DNA of 11,574 nucleotides from an uncultured Eubacteriales bacterium (GTDB lineage: Bacteria > Bacillota > Clostridia > Oscillospirales > CAG-272). The position numbers and the translations under genes are program-made. Under the pieces are notes generated by a model. The model saw only the letters and a list, made by a program, of their open reading frames with translations, ran no database searches and had not been told where the DNA came from. Below, piece by piece: positions 1 to 5,878 of the stretch (position 1 is the stretch's first letter; each line of letters begins with the position of its first letter). The stretch lies in the NCBI GenBank assembly GCA_900321265.1, contig ONVJ01000018.1, forward strand, positions 1 through 11,574, in the 5' to 3' direction.

Positions 1-620
1 TGAATTCCCGCCAGATTGGCGTGTCCGGTGTCGAGGCAGATGCCGACCGAGGGATCGTTTATCCTGTCGACAAGATCGATCAGCTCATAGATGTCTCCGC
101 CGCAGTAGCGACGTCTCCAGCCTCTGAAATCGACCATGTTCTCGACCGCGAGCCCGATCCCCTGCTTCTTCGCCTCATCGATATAGGGGGCGAGGTAGGC
201 GAAATTGGCTTCCCTCGCGCGCTCAGCGCTGTAAAGCGGATCGCGGGGAAGGTTCATCGGATGGACCACCATCCAGGAGCCGCCGAGCATCTTCGTGGCC
301 TTTATGTTGCGCAGATTCGTAAGCGTCAGGTGATCCCAGTCGTAGGCGGGATCGTCCCATTCCATTCCGCTGGCGGTGTTGCCGTGGGTCTGGTATACCG
401 GAAGATCCTTTTCGGCGCAGTATTCGGCGATCCTTTCGATCTCCTCCTCCCAGCCGTCGCCCGCCATGATCCCGCCGTGGCCGCTCATCGACCAGAGCGA
501 GATGTCGATGCGGTCGTATCCGGCTGCCTTTACGGCGTCTATCGCCTCGGCGACGGTGAATCTTCTCTTTTCGCCCCAGATACTCTGCATTATTGAGTGC
601 GTCGTCGACAGATACATCAT
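1..620 (-). CDS. Sugar phosphate isomerase/epimerase, partial (C-terminus outside window)
   Basis: The reading frame is open from an ATG at 620 down to the left edge, giving 206 residues with no stop, so the C-terminus is missing. The protein resembles the AP-endonuclease-2/xylose-isomerase-like TIM-barrel family, which includes sugar and inositol isomerases and epimerases that use a divalent metal. Visible support: an early strand with AGYDRIDISLW (about residues 33-43), a VVHP strand (His120), a GLAVEN strand whose Glu160 is the usual metal ligand, and the diagnostic CLDTGH near residues 195-200 (Asp197, His200). A Shine-Dalgarno-like AAAGGA lies about 8 bases before the ATG; a second in-frame ATG follows at once, so the start may be one codon later. 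It is the last visible gene of the operon, 50 bases after the deacetylase-like gene. It is probably cytosolic. Family is confident; substrate is unknown. Confidence 0.85.
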   Translation of the reverse strand, partial: MMYLSTTHSIMQSIWGEKRRFTVAEAIDAVKAAGYDRIDISLWSMSGHGGIMAGDGWEEEIERIAEYCAEKDLPVYQTHGNTASGMEWDDPAYDWDHLTLTNLRNIKATKMLGGSWMVVHPMNLPRDPLYSAERAREANFAYLAPYIDEAKKQGIGLAVENMVDFRGWRRRYCGGDIYELIDLVDRINDPSVGICLDTGHANLAGI

Positions 621-670
621 TGACTATATCCTTTCCGGGTTTTACTTCCTGTGTATTGATGAACCGGCGG

Positions 671-1651
671 TCAGTCGCCGAAATCCGGCTTCGGGAAGGC
701 GGCTCTGTCGGTCGCCACGATATTCATTATCTCCTCGCTGCTCTTCCATTCTACCCTGTCTGAAAGATGCTCCTCTATCCTTCCCGCGATCTTCTCGAGC
801 GCGCGAAGTCCGGTGAGCCTGCCGTTCGACATCAGGCTCTGCCAGTGTGAGAGCAGCACCGGCCATCCGCCGCTGTCGAGCACGTCGATTATCTCCCCGC
901 TCATTCCGTCCCTTGAAATCAGCCTGTCGGCGATCTCGGTCGAGTACTCCTCTCCCTCGCGGGAGGAATCGATCGACGGCCAGAATCTGTCGGAGAGAGT
1001 CGCCGGCACCGCGACGAGCGTCCGGGTATCCGTCCCGATCTCGACCCAGGGCTTCGCTCCGGGTCCCTTCCTCGAGCGCATGAAGAACCAGCCGGTGTCC
1101 CGTCCGGTCACCTCAAAGAGGGCGTCGGAGATCGCGGCGGCGTATTCGTCCTCGACCTCGATGCCGAACATCCAGGGGGATGTGACGCCTGCGGGGGAAA
1201 AGCCGGCCTCGCAGAGGATCGAGAGCGCCTTTGCGATATACGGGGTGAGCTCGGTGCGGTCCTTCGTCGACGCCCACTCCTGTTCGTTCGGATCGAGCGC
1301 GGCGCCGGTCTTCAGATCGACGGCGTGATTGTGGGTCAGCATCTCGGGGCAGACCGAAAAGCCGGGAACGAGGCGGGTCTTCACTCCGTCCAGCCATTCT
1401 TTGAGAACGGTTTCGGGGACGCCCTCGATCCCGTGATTTATGTCGCCGAGATTGCCCGGCATCGGCACGACGCTGAATTTTCCGCGGAGCCCGTAGCGCT
1501 CTGCGATATCGCAGAAACGGAAGAAAAACTCGTTGGGATAGTATTTAAGGAGAGGCCTGCCGTCGGAGATCCTATCTTTCCCGGCGTGGGTGTAATAGAC
1601 CGAAATATACGGGGCGGCGTCATCGACTATAAGGCTGATCGGTGTTTTCAT
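671..1651 (-). CDS. Polysaccharide deacetylase-like (NodB-fold) hypothetical protein
   Basis: A 326-residue protein starting at the ATG at 1651, chosen because AAGGAGGAG sits just upstream; the frame stays open upstream of this but with no comparable binding site. It has features of the glycoside hydrolase/deacetylase (beta/alpha) barrel: a strand ending in the acidic pair Asp10-Asp11 (SLIVDDAAPY), a THNH motif (His107, His109) that could supply metal-binding histidines, a long insertion, and a late WPVLLSHW strand with His269 where carbohydrate esterase 4 enzymes have their catalytic histidine. There is no signal peptide or membrane segment, so it should act in the cytosol, unlike most peptidoglycan deacetylases. 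It lies 25 bases after the C26 hydrolase gene and 50 before the epimerase. It could remove an acyl group from an imported sugar, but the match to NodB motifs is loose and a non-catalytic or different hydrolase role is possible. Confidence 0.6.
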   Translation of the reverse strand: MKTPISLIVDDAAPYISVYYTHAGKDRISDGRPLLKYYPNEFFFRFCDIAERYGLRGKFSVVPMPGNLGDINHGIEGVPETVLKEWLDGVKTRLVPGFSVCPEMLTHNHAVDLKTGAALDPNEQEWASTKDRTELTPYIAKALSILCEAGFSPAGVTSPWMFGIEVEDEYAAAISDALFEVTGRDTGWFFMRSRKGPGAKPWVEIGTDTRTLVAVPATLSDRFWPSIDSSREGEEYSTEIADRLISRDGMSGEIIDVLDSGGWPVLLSHWQSLMSNGRLTGLRALEKIAGRIEEHLSDRVEWKSSEEIMNIVATDRAAFPKPDFGD

Positions 1652-1676
1652 AATGCTTCTCCTCCTTACCGGTCTG

Positions 1677-2795
1677 TCACCGGCCGTTTCTTTCGCGGTA
1701 GAGTCCGGCCTCTTCACAGAGCCTGGAAAAGACCGCCCTGTACGCGGTATATCCTGTATTCACGAGCTGTTCGGGATGGAACTGCGTCGCGAAGACGAAG
1801 GTCTTCCCCGGCATCTCCATCGCCTCGATGATCCCGTCGTCGGCTCTCGCCGTCACGACGAGTCCCTCGCCGACGTCCTTTACCGCCTGATGGTGCCATG
1901 AGTTCACCCTCGCGACCGAATAACCGACGACGGTGTTGAGGAGCGAGCCCTTCTCGATCCTTATCAGGTGGGTGACGAAGACACGTTTGTTCGGATCGCG
2001 GTGCGTGACCGTCCCCCCGACCTGAGTCGGGATGTCCTGCCAGAGAGTTCCTCCGCAGGCGACGTTGAGCAGCTGCATGCCCCGGCAGATGCAGAGCATG
2101 GGCATGTCAAGTTCGAGCGCACACTTTATGTAGAGCATGTCCGAAGTGTCCCGCTTCGCGTTTATCACGTTGAGATTGTTGCCCTTTTCATCACAGATCG
2201 GTTCCTCGCCGTACCATTTCGGATCGAGGTCCTCGCCGCCGGTCAGGATTATCGCGTCGACGCCGGCAAGCGCGTTTTTCGCGGCGGCTTCGGTCGAGAC
2301 GACCGGCAGCGTGACCGTTTCAAAGCCTGCGGCAGCCGCAGCTCTGATGTAGACGTTCATGCCCGGGGCGGTCGTCGTCTGCGTGATGCCGACGCGTGGC
2401 TTCGGTTTCTGCGGAGCCGGCTCGGTGGTGACCGGATGATACTCTGTCTGTGCGGCGGTCGTGTCCTCCGAACTGTCCGGGGCGGTCTCCGCCGCCCGGG
2501 TGTCGGCGGGGTCTTCCGTGAGACTTACCGGATCTTCAGTAACTGAGGTATCAGGCAGAGTTTGAGTATCGGAAGAACCGGTGACAGGACCGGTGTCGTC
2601 AGGGGGTTCTGTCGACAGCGGTTCTGTTTCGGGCAGACTTTCGGCGTCAGTCACTGCCACCGTCGTATCCGGCGACGGGATCACCTGACCTCCTCCGGCG
2701 CCTCCGCCGGTCAGAAAGAGCAGGACCGCGATCGCCGCCGCGGCGGCAAGGACGGCGAAGCAGACTATTCTGAGATTTTTATTATTTCTGTTCAT
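1677..2795 (-). CDS. Membrane-anchored peptidase C26 / gamma-glutamyl hydrolase-like protein (class-I glutamine amidotransferase fold)
   Basis: A 372-residue protein in three parts. Residues 1-10 are basic and Asn-rich and 11-29 form a hydrophobic segment, a signal anchor without an obvious lipobox. Residues about 38-130 are a low-complexity linker of Thr, Pro, Asp, Glu and Ser. Residues 134-372 are a class-I glutamine amidotransferase-like domain of the PuuD/gamma-Glu-GABA hydrolase type: TGGEDLDP (185-192), nucleophile Cys237 in CICRGMQ, a WHHQAV motif (300-305), and His340 with Glu342 in QFHPE. All three catalytic residues are present. PuuD is cytosolic and about 250 residues long, so the anchor and linker are additions that would place the domain outside the membrane. 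The start overlaps the end of the transporter gene by 14 bp, suggesting translational coupling. The likely substrates are gamma-glutamyl amides or peptides; which one is unknown. Confidence 0.85.
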   Translation of the reverse strand: MNRNNKNLRIVCFAVLAAAAAIAVLLFLTGGGAGGGQVIPSPDTTVAVTDAESLPETEPLSTEPPDDTGPVTGSSDTQTLPDTSVTEDPVSLTEDPADTRAAETAPDSSEDTTAAQTEYHPVTTEPAPQKPKPRVGITQTTTAPGMNVYIRAAAAAGFETVTLPVVSTEAAAKNALAGVDAIILTGGEDLDPKWYGEEPICDEKGNNLNVINAKRDTSDMLYIKCALELDMPMLCICRGMQLLNVACGGTLWQDIPTQVGGTVTHRDPNKRVFVTHLIRIEKGSLLNTVVGYSVARVNSWHHQAVKDVGEGLVVTARADDGIIEAMEMPGKTFVFATQFHPEQLVNTGYTAYRAVFSRLCEEAGLYRERNGR

Positions 2796-4044
2796 TTTGA
2801 ACTTCCGGCGAAGCGGGTGACGAAGATGTCTTTGCCAGTATCAGCGCCGCGGCGCCTCCGATCAGAGTAAATACCGAGAGCATGAGAAGTCCCGCCCGCA
2901 TACCGAGCTGCTCGGCAGAGATGCTCAGTTTCTCCGCGGCGGACGATCCGCTGTCCGACGCCATGAAGGCGTCGGTGATTACTCCCAGAAGCTGCGGGCA
3001 GAGAGAGGATCCGAGGTCTCCGCCGGCTGCCATCATAGCGTACATCGCGACTCCTCCGCCCGGTATCCTCTCGGACAGCGCGATCAGACTCCCCGGCCAG
3101 GTCATCGAAACGCAGAAGCCGGTGAGAGCGCAGGCAGCGACCGCGAGCGCGGGCAGCCTTGAGAGCGCGGCGACGGCATAGAGGAAAAAGCAGGCGAAAA
3201 AGCCGAGAGACACCGTCTTGATTATGTTTTTGCCGAAGGCGGCATAGAGCGTCCGGCCGAGGCCGAGCATCGCGCCGAAGAGCGCGACTCCGAGGATGTC
3301 GCCGACGACCTTCGGGATCCCCATCACGACCTCGAGATAGCTCGAGCTCCACTGGCTCATCATAGCCTCGGTCGCTCCGCCGCAGAAGATCATCACGACG
3401 GCGAGGAGCATCGACCGGTTTTTAAGGAGCCCGGCTCCGCCGGATCCTCCTCCGCCCCTCTCGGGCCGGGGGATGTCGGCGCCGGCGAACATGACCGACG
3501 CGGCGACCGGAATCGCGGTAAGGCAGATCACGGCGAGATACCAGAGATCGGCGGAAAAGATCCTGATAAAGACCGTCGCGAAGATCACGGTGAAGACGAC
3601 GCCCCAGGCAAAGCTCGAATGGAGCGCCGCCATCAGTCTGCCGGGATTCTTTGACGGGATCGAGGCCACCGTCGGGCTGAGCAGGACCTCGGCCAGCCCG
3701 CAGCCCGCCGAGAATATCAGCGTGCCCAGAGCGAGCCAGAGATAGGCCCGTGCGGGATCGAGGTTCGGCATGACGGCAAAGATCAGAAGTCCCGCCGTCA
3801 TCACGACGGGCGTCATCCTCACCGACTTCACCGGGTCAAGGTGCTTCGAAAAGGCCGAATAGATCAGATCGACGGTCAGCTGGCTGCCGAAGTTGATGAC
3901 GACGAGCAGCCCGAGCAGGCTGTAGGAAAGCGAGAATTTCTCTCTGAAGGTAAGGAAAAGCAGCGGTGTGAGGTAACCCGTCACCGCCATCGATATGCAT
4001 GTTGTGAAGCAGGCGAAAAGCGCCTGTCTGCGCCGCTTTTCCAT
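2782..4044 (-). CDS. MFS transporter (sugar-permease-like)
   Basis: A 420-residue polytopic membrane protein with about twelve hydrophobic segments in two halves. The halves are joined by a Gly-rich hydrophilic loop at about residues 190-206. It begins with a basic MEKRRR and a first helix at about 9-33. The pattern fits the major facilitator superfamily, with general resemblance to FucP-like sugar permeases: a TEAMMSQW segment at 225-232 and a Gly-rich helix near 337-345. It would sit in the cytoplasmic membrane and probably uses an ion gradient. A GGAG lies about 10 bases before the ATG. The gene follows the HPr-like gene by 54 bases and overlaps the C26 hydrolase gene by 14 bp, so the three are very likely one transcript. 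Import is the simplest reading, given the catabolic-looking neighbours, but efflux of a product cannot be excluded. The substrate is not readable from sequence. Confidence 0.85.
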   Translation of the reverse strand: MEKRRRQALFACFTTCISMAVTGYLTPLLFLTFREKFSLSYSLLGLLVVINFGSQLTVDLIYSAFSKHLDPVKSVRMTPVVMTAGLLIFAVMPNLDPARAYLWLALGTLIFSAGCGLAEVLLSPTVASIPSKNPGRLMAALHSSFAWGVVFTVIFATVFIRIFSADLWYLAVICLTAIPVAASVMFAGADIPRPERGGGGSGGAGLLKNRSMLLAVVMIFCGGATEAMMSQWSSSYLEVVMGIPKVVGDILGVALFGAMLGLGRTLYAAFGKNIIKTVSLGFFACFFLYAVAALSRLPALAVAACALTGFCVSMTWPGSLIALSERIPGGGVAMYAMMAAGGDLGSSLCPQLLGVITDAFMASDSGSSAAEKLSISAEQLGMRAGLLMLSVFTLIGGAAALILAKTSSSPASPEVQNEQK

Positions 4045-4098
4045 TTACGAGCCGCTCCGATCCGCCGGTCGGGGGGTATCCCCCTCATCCGGCCGCGG

Positions 4099-4338
4099 TT
4101 ATTTTACTATGAATCTGTCGATCTCTTTGAAGAACTCTTCTCCGCCGTCGGTGTGCACCGAGCACTCGATGTCGTGGAGCAGGTCGAGGCAGTACATGCC
4201 CATGAGCGACTTTCCGTCGACATTGTAGTGTCCCGATTTGAGGACGACGTCGAAGGGATATCTGGTGGAAGCCGCCACGAAATCGTAAAGATCGGCGATG
4301 GTCACGAAGTGGACCTTGACTGTTTTAACTGTCTGCAT
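4099..4338 (-). CDS. Degenerate HPr-family protein lacking the active-site histidine
   Basis: A 79-residue protein. The ATG at 4338 was chosen because AGAAGGAG lies 9 bases before it; an in-frame ATG at 4374 would start inside the predicted leader and add 12 residues unlike the family. The length and the segment SGHYNVDGKSLMGMYCLDL match phosphotransferase carrier HPr, where KSIMG surrounds the regulatory Ser46; here this is Lys43-Ser44-Leu-Met-Gly. The N-terminal HARP motif that carries phosphorylatable His15 is absent: the aligned stretch reads VTIADLYDF. It therefore cannot take phosphate from enzyme I in the usual way. Known HPr paralogues such as Crh also lack His15 and act through the serine as CcpA co-effectors, so a regulatory or structural role is plausible. 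It is the first gene of the operon, directly behind its promoter. Confidence 0.75.
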   Translation of the reverse strand: MQTVKTVKVHFVTIADLYDFVAASTRYPFDVVLKSGHYNVDGKSLMGMYCLDLLHDIECSVHTDGGEEFFKEIDRFIVK

Positions 4339-4377
4339 TGTTTTATTCTCCTTCTGCAATATAAATAAACTCATATT

Positions 4378-4405
4378 ATTATATCTCTTTTTTCAAAAAA
4401 GTCAA
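4378..4405 (-). promoter_or_regulatory. Sigma-A-type promoter of the HPr-like/MFS operon
   Basis: On the minus strand TTGACT (4405-4400) and TATAAT (4383-4378) are separated by 16 bases. The expected start near 4372 gives a leader of about 35 bases ending in the AGAAGGAG site of the HPr-like gene. The spacer is a run of T then A residues. No other promoter of similar quality was seen within the operon downstream. Confidence 0.75.
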
Positions 4406-4507
4406 GATTTTCCTGCGGACGGCGCGTCGTAGGCTCTGCGCGTCGCGCCGAAACCGGGAAGGATCCTGACTTTTTTGCAAAAAATCTTCCGGGGCCTCAA
4501 AAAAACG

Positions 4508-4536
4508 TTGACAAAAGAGGAAAAAAGCGATATAAT
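4508..4536 (+). promoter_or_regulatory. Perfect-consensus promoter of the toxin-antitoxin operon
   Basis: TTGACA (4508-4513), a 17-base spacer, then TATAAT (4531-4536), an exact match to the housekeeping consensus. Transcription would start near 4543, about 57 bases before the antitoxin ATG. Such a strong promoter implies repression, which fits the half-site cluster that begins at the expected start point. Confidence 0.85.
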
Positions 4537-4539
4537 TAC

Positions 4540-4584
4540 ATTGTATCACAATATACTATATTGTTTTATAATATTTTACAATAT
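4540..4584 (+). promoter_or_regulatory. Probable antitoxin operator: clustered ACAAT/ATTGT half-sites
   Basis: Four half-sites alternate in orientation: ATTGT (4540), ACAAT (4548), ATTGT (4560) and ACAAT (4578). The middle pair form ACAATATACTATATTGT (4548-4564), a perfect 8-bp inverted repeat around one base. The cluster covers the expected transcription start and early leader, where a bound ribbon-helix-helix antitoxin would block initiation. Binding is inferred, not shown. Confidence 0.65.
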
Positions 4585-4599
4585 TTTAGAGGTGCATCG

Positions 4600-4881
4600 A
4601 TGGCTAAGAAAACAATCAGCGTAACGCTTGAACCGTCGACGATCGATTCTCTTCATCGCCTCGCGGCAGCGGATTACAGAAACATCAGCAATATGATCGA
4701 TTATATCGTGGCTCAGTACGTCATAAGCAGGACCGAATCTTCCGCGGTAAAGAACGCCCGGGCATCGGTGTTCGCCGACCGGGTCAGGATAACCCCGTAT
4801 CCCGAAACACAGGACGCGCTGATGAAAAATGTCCGTATCGACGCGGATGATCTCGATTTCATCAAAGACCCGAAAGCATGA
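4600..4881 (+). CDS. Antitoxin, ribbon-helix-helix-like
   Basis: A 93-residue protein starting at the ATG at 4600, preceded by AGAGGTG. The N-terminus AKKTISVTLEPSTIDSLHRLA followed by a Ser-Asn-containing turn and MIDYIVAQYV fits the beta-alpha-alpha layout of CopG/Arc ribbon-helix-helix DNA-binding domains: an alternating polar strand at about residues 4-10, then helix, turn and helix to about 42. Residues about 45-93 are polar and acidic at the end, suiting a toxin-binding tail. Its stop overlaps the start of the zeta-like toxin gene by 4 bp, the usual coupling of antitoxin before toxin. It likely represses its own promoter at the upstream half-site cluster. Base composition is lower in GC than the flanking genes. 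The assignment rests on layout and short motifs rather than a named subfamily. Confidence 0.7.
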   Translation: MAKKTISVTLEPSTIDSLHRLAAADYRNISNMIDYIVAQYVISRTESSAVKNARASVFADRVRITPYPETQDALMKNVRIDADDLDFIKDPKA

Positions 4882-5477
4882 CCGTTTATCTGTTCGCGGG
4901 TCCCAACGGGAGCGGAAAATCGACTCTGATAAAAGATTACATTTCTTTTTACGGACTTGAGGACGTTGAATACATATGTCCGGATATTTACGCTTCATCC
5001 CTGTTCCGGCATATCGACGATCTGTATGAAAGATACAGAAAAGCCATGGAATTCGCCGCGTACAAACGCGAAAAACTGCTGTCTTCGCAAAAATCAATGA
5101 TCATTGAGACGGTCCTGTCGCGCTCGGACAAGCTGGATTTTCTGAAAAAAGCCGCCGCGGCGGGTTACCGCATAGTATCAGTTTTTGTCGGAACGTCTTC
5201 TCCTGATATCAACTGCGCCCGTGTACTCAAAAGGGTTTCCGAGGGAGGACACGGCGTACCGGAGGAAAAGATCCGGGAGAGGTATGTAAGATCTCTTAAG
5301 AATCTGCCGCTGCTTGCCGGATGTTCCGACGAGCTCTACGTGTTTGACAACAGCGGCGACCGCCCCTTCTCTGCCCTTACGATAATCGGCAGCGATGTTT
5401 TTATCGCCCCCGATGCGCCCGACTGGGTTAAAAGGATCTTCCCGGCGGCCGAAGGCGAAGACGAAAAGAGCAGGTAA
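4878..5477 (+). CDS. Zeta-toxin-like P-loop kinase
   Basis: A 199-residue protein with a Walker A motif GPNGSGKST at residues 8-16, an Asp in CPDIYA (Asp36) where zeta toxins carry the catalytic acid, IIETVLS (Glu77, substrate-binding strand), and RVSEGGHGVPEEKIRERY (119-136), which supplies the arginines of the lid region and is typical of the zeta-like group often annotated as predicted ABC-type ATPase (COG4185). Classical zeta toxins phosphorylate UDP-N-acetyl amino sugars and so poison cell-wall synthesis; the target here is unproven. The ATG overlaps the antitoxin stop. The gene's last two sense codons and its TAA lie inside the first copy of the tRNA-Gly-derived repeat (5468-5497), so the C-terminus may have been created at an insertion junction. 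A hand count of one line (5041-5100) gives 28 of 60 G+C, against 39 of 60 at 6061-6120 in fucI. Confidence 0.8.
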   Translation: MTVYLFAGPNGSGKSTLIKDYISFYGLEDVEYICPDIYASSLFRHIDDLYERYRKAMEFAAYKREKLLSSQKSMIIETVLSRSDKLDFLKKAAAAGYRIVSVFVGTSSPDINCARVLKRVSEGGHGVPEEKIRERYVRSLKNLPLLAGCSDELYVFDNSGDRPFSALTIIGSDVFIAPDAPDWVKRIFPAAEGEDEKSR

Positions 5478-5497
5478 CAGGATGGAAGAAGCCGGCG
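5468..5497 (+). repeat. Direct repeat copy A, containing tRNA-Gly 3'-end sequence
   Basis: A 30-base unit beginning GAGCAGGTAAC that matches copy B (5526-5555) at 27 of 30 positions. Its first bases correspond, on the complementary strand, to the acceptor end of the tRNA-Gly gene at 5696-5769. The toxin stop codon (5475-5477) lies within it. Confidence 0.75.
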
Positions 5498-5525
5498 GGG
5501 TTCGATTCGGCAGATTGACTTCATG

Positions 5526-5555
5526 GAGCAGGTAACGGGAGGGAAGATGCCGGCG
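5526..5555 (+). repeat. Direct repeat copy B, containing tRNA-Gly 3'-end sequence
   Basis: The second copy of the 30-base unit. It shares the uninterrupted 15-mer GAGCAGGTAACGGGA with the tRNA-Gly gene's 3' end (5698-5712), one base better than copy A over the same stretch. Duplicated tRNA 3' ends are the usual mark of integrase-driven insertion. Confidence 0.75.
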
Positions 5556-5624
5556 CTAAAGCAGATACGGTATATTAAGTGCGCGGGTCTGCGCCGGCCC
5601 TCGGATTTCGCCGAGGCGAAATCC
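5549..5624. repeat. Two neighbouring perfect inverted repeats in the non-coding region
   Basis: GCCGGCGC (5549-5556) is perfectly complementary to GCGCCGGC (5591-5598). Immediately after, GGATTTCGCC (5603-5612) and GGCGAAATCC (5615-5624) form a 10-bp stem around two bases; CCTCGG/CCGAGG (5599-5604, 5611-5616) offers an alternative fold. No open frame with a good start fits here. A structured transcript or a degraded repeat element are both possible. Confidence 0.6.
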
Positions 5625-5652
5625 AGGGGTTCGATTCCACAAGCCATTTGGG

Positions 5653-5698
5653 CCAAACATTAAGAGCGGGGGGCATGCCCCCCGCTCTTAATGTTTGG
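5653..5698. repeat. 46-bp perfect palindrome abutting the CCA end of tRNA-Gly
   Basis: Each half is 23 bases and exactly complementary to the other, with GCATGC at the centre and six G then six C flanking it. The right end (5696-5698) is the encoded CCA of tRNA-Gly on the minus strand. There is no run of T residues beyond either arm, only AATGTTTGG, so it is a weak match to an intrinsic terminator. However, it sits between the converging toxin and tRNA transcripts, where a two-way terminator would make sense. Confidence 0.8.
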
Positions 5699-5769
5699 AG
5701 CAGGTAACGGGAATCGAACCCGCATAACCAGCTTGGGAAGCTGGAGTTTTGCCATTAGACTATACCTGC
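5696..5769 (-). tRNA. tRNA-Gly (anticodon CCC)
   Basis: A 74-nucleotide cloverleaf on the minus strand including an encoded discriminator T and CCA. The acceptor stem GCAGGTA/TACCTGC is a perfect 7 bp. The anticodon stem CCAGC/GCTGG encloses the loop TTCCCAA, giving anticodon CCC, which reads GGG glycine codons. The T-arm is GCGGG-TTCGATT-CCCGT with one G-T pair. The D-stem GTCT/AAAC carries one C-A mismatch, slightly unusual. The variable loop has four bases, as is normal for tRNA-Gly. A consensus promoter lies directly upstream. Confidence 0.95.
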
Positions 5770-5783
5770 GCTCTTTTTTTGTA

Positions 5784-5812
5784 ATTATAGCGCAAAATGC
5801 CCCGGTTGTCAA
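5784..5812 (-). promoter_or_regulatory. Perfect-consensus promoter of tRNA-Gly
   Basis: On the minus strand TTGACA (5812-5807), 17 bases, TATAAT (5789-5784). The predicted start near 5777 lies about 8 bases before the mature tRNA 5' end, through a short A-run. Both hexamers match the consensus exactly. Confidence 0.85.
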
Positions 5813-5826
5813 TCCCCAAATCGAAG

Positions 5827-5863
5827 AAAAACAGTCCGGAGCGGCAAAAATGCCGCTCCGGAC
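5827..5863 (-). terminator. Intrinsic terminator of fucI
   Basis: On the minus strand, 15 bases after the fucI stop, a perfect 13-bp stem (GTCCGGAGCGGCA and its complement) closes a four-base loop at 5863-5834. It is followed by TG and five T residues. This is a textbook rho-independent terminator and ends the sugar cluster. Confidence 0.9.
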
Positions 5864-5878
5864 CTGCATCATCCGCGA

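Noticed and set aside
21..596. Plus-strand open frame of 191 codons at the left edge.
   Set aside because: It is the complement of the partial sugar isomerase/epimerase gene, which has recognisable motifs (TGH, VEN) and a ribosome binding site.
4421..4500. GC-rich stretch with GGCGCG/CGCGCC between the two divergent promoters.
   Set aside because: The complementary ends are short with a long unpaired middle, and there is no gene or T-run association. It is reported only as featureless spacer.
4561..4599. TTG start for the antitoxin that would add 13 residues.
   Set aside because: It lies within the operator cluster and has no ribosome binding site, whereas the ATG at 4600 has AGAGGTG directly upstream and begins a normal ribbon-helix-helix N-terminus.
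5580..5655. Possible plus-strand tRNA ending in GGGGTTCGATTCC and CCA just before the palindrome.
   Set aside because: The T-stem pairs poorly, no matching 5' acceptor strand or anticodon stem could be found, and the distance from T-arm to CCA is wrong. Treated as tRNA-like debris only.
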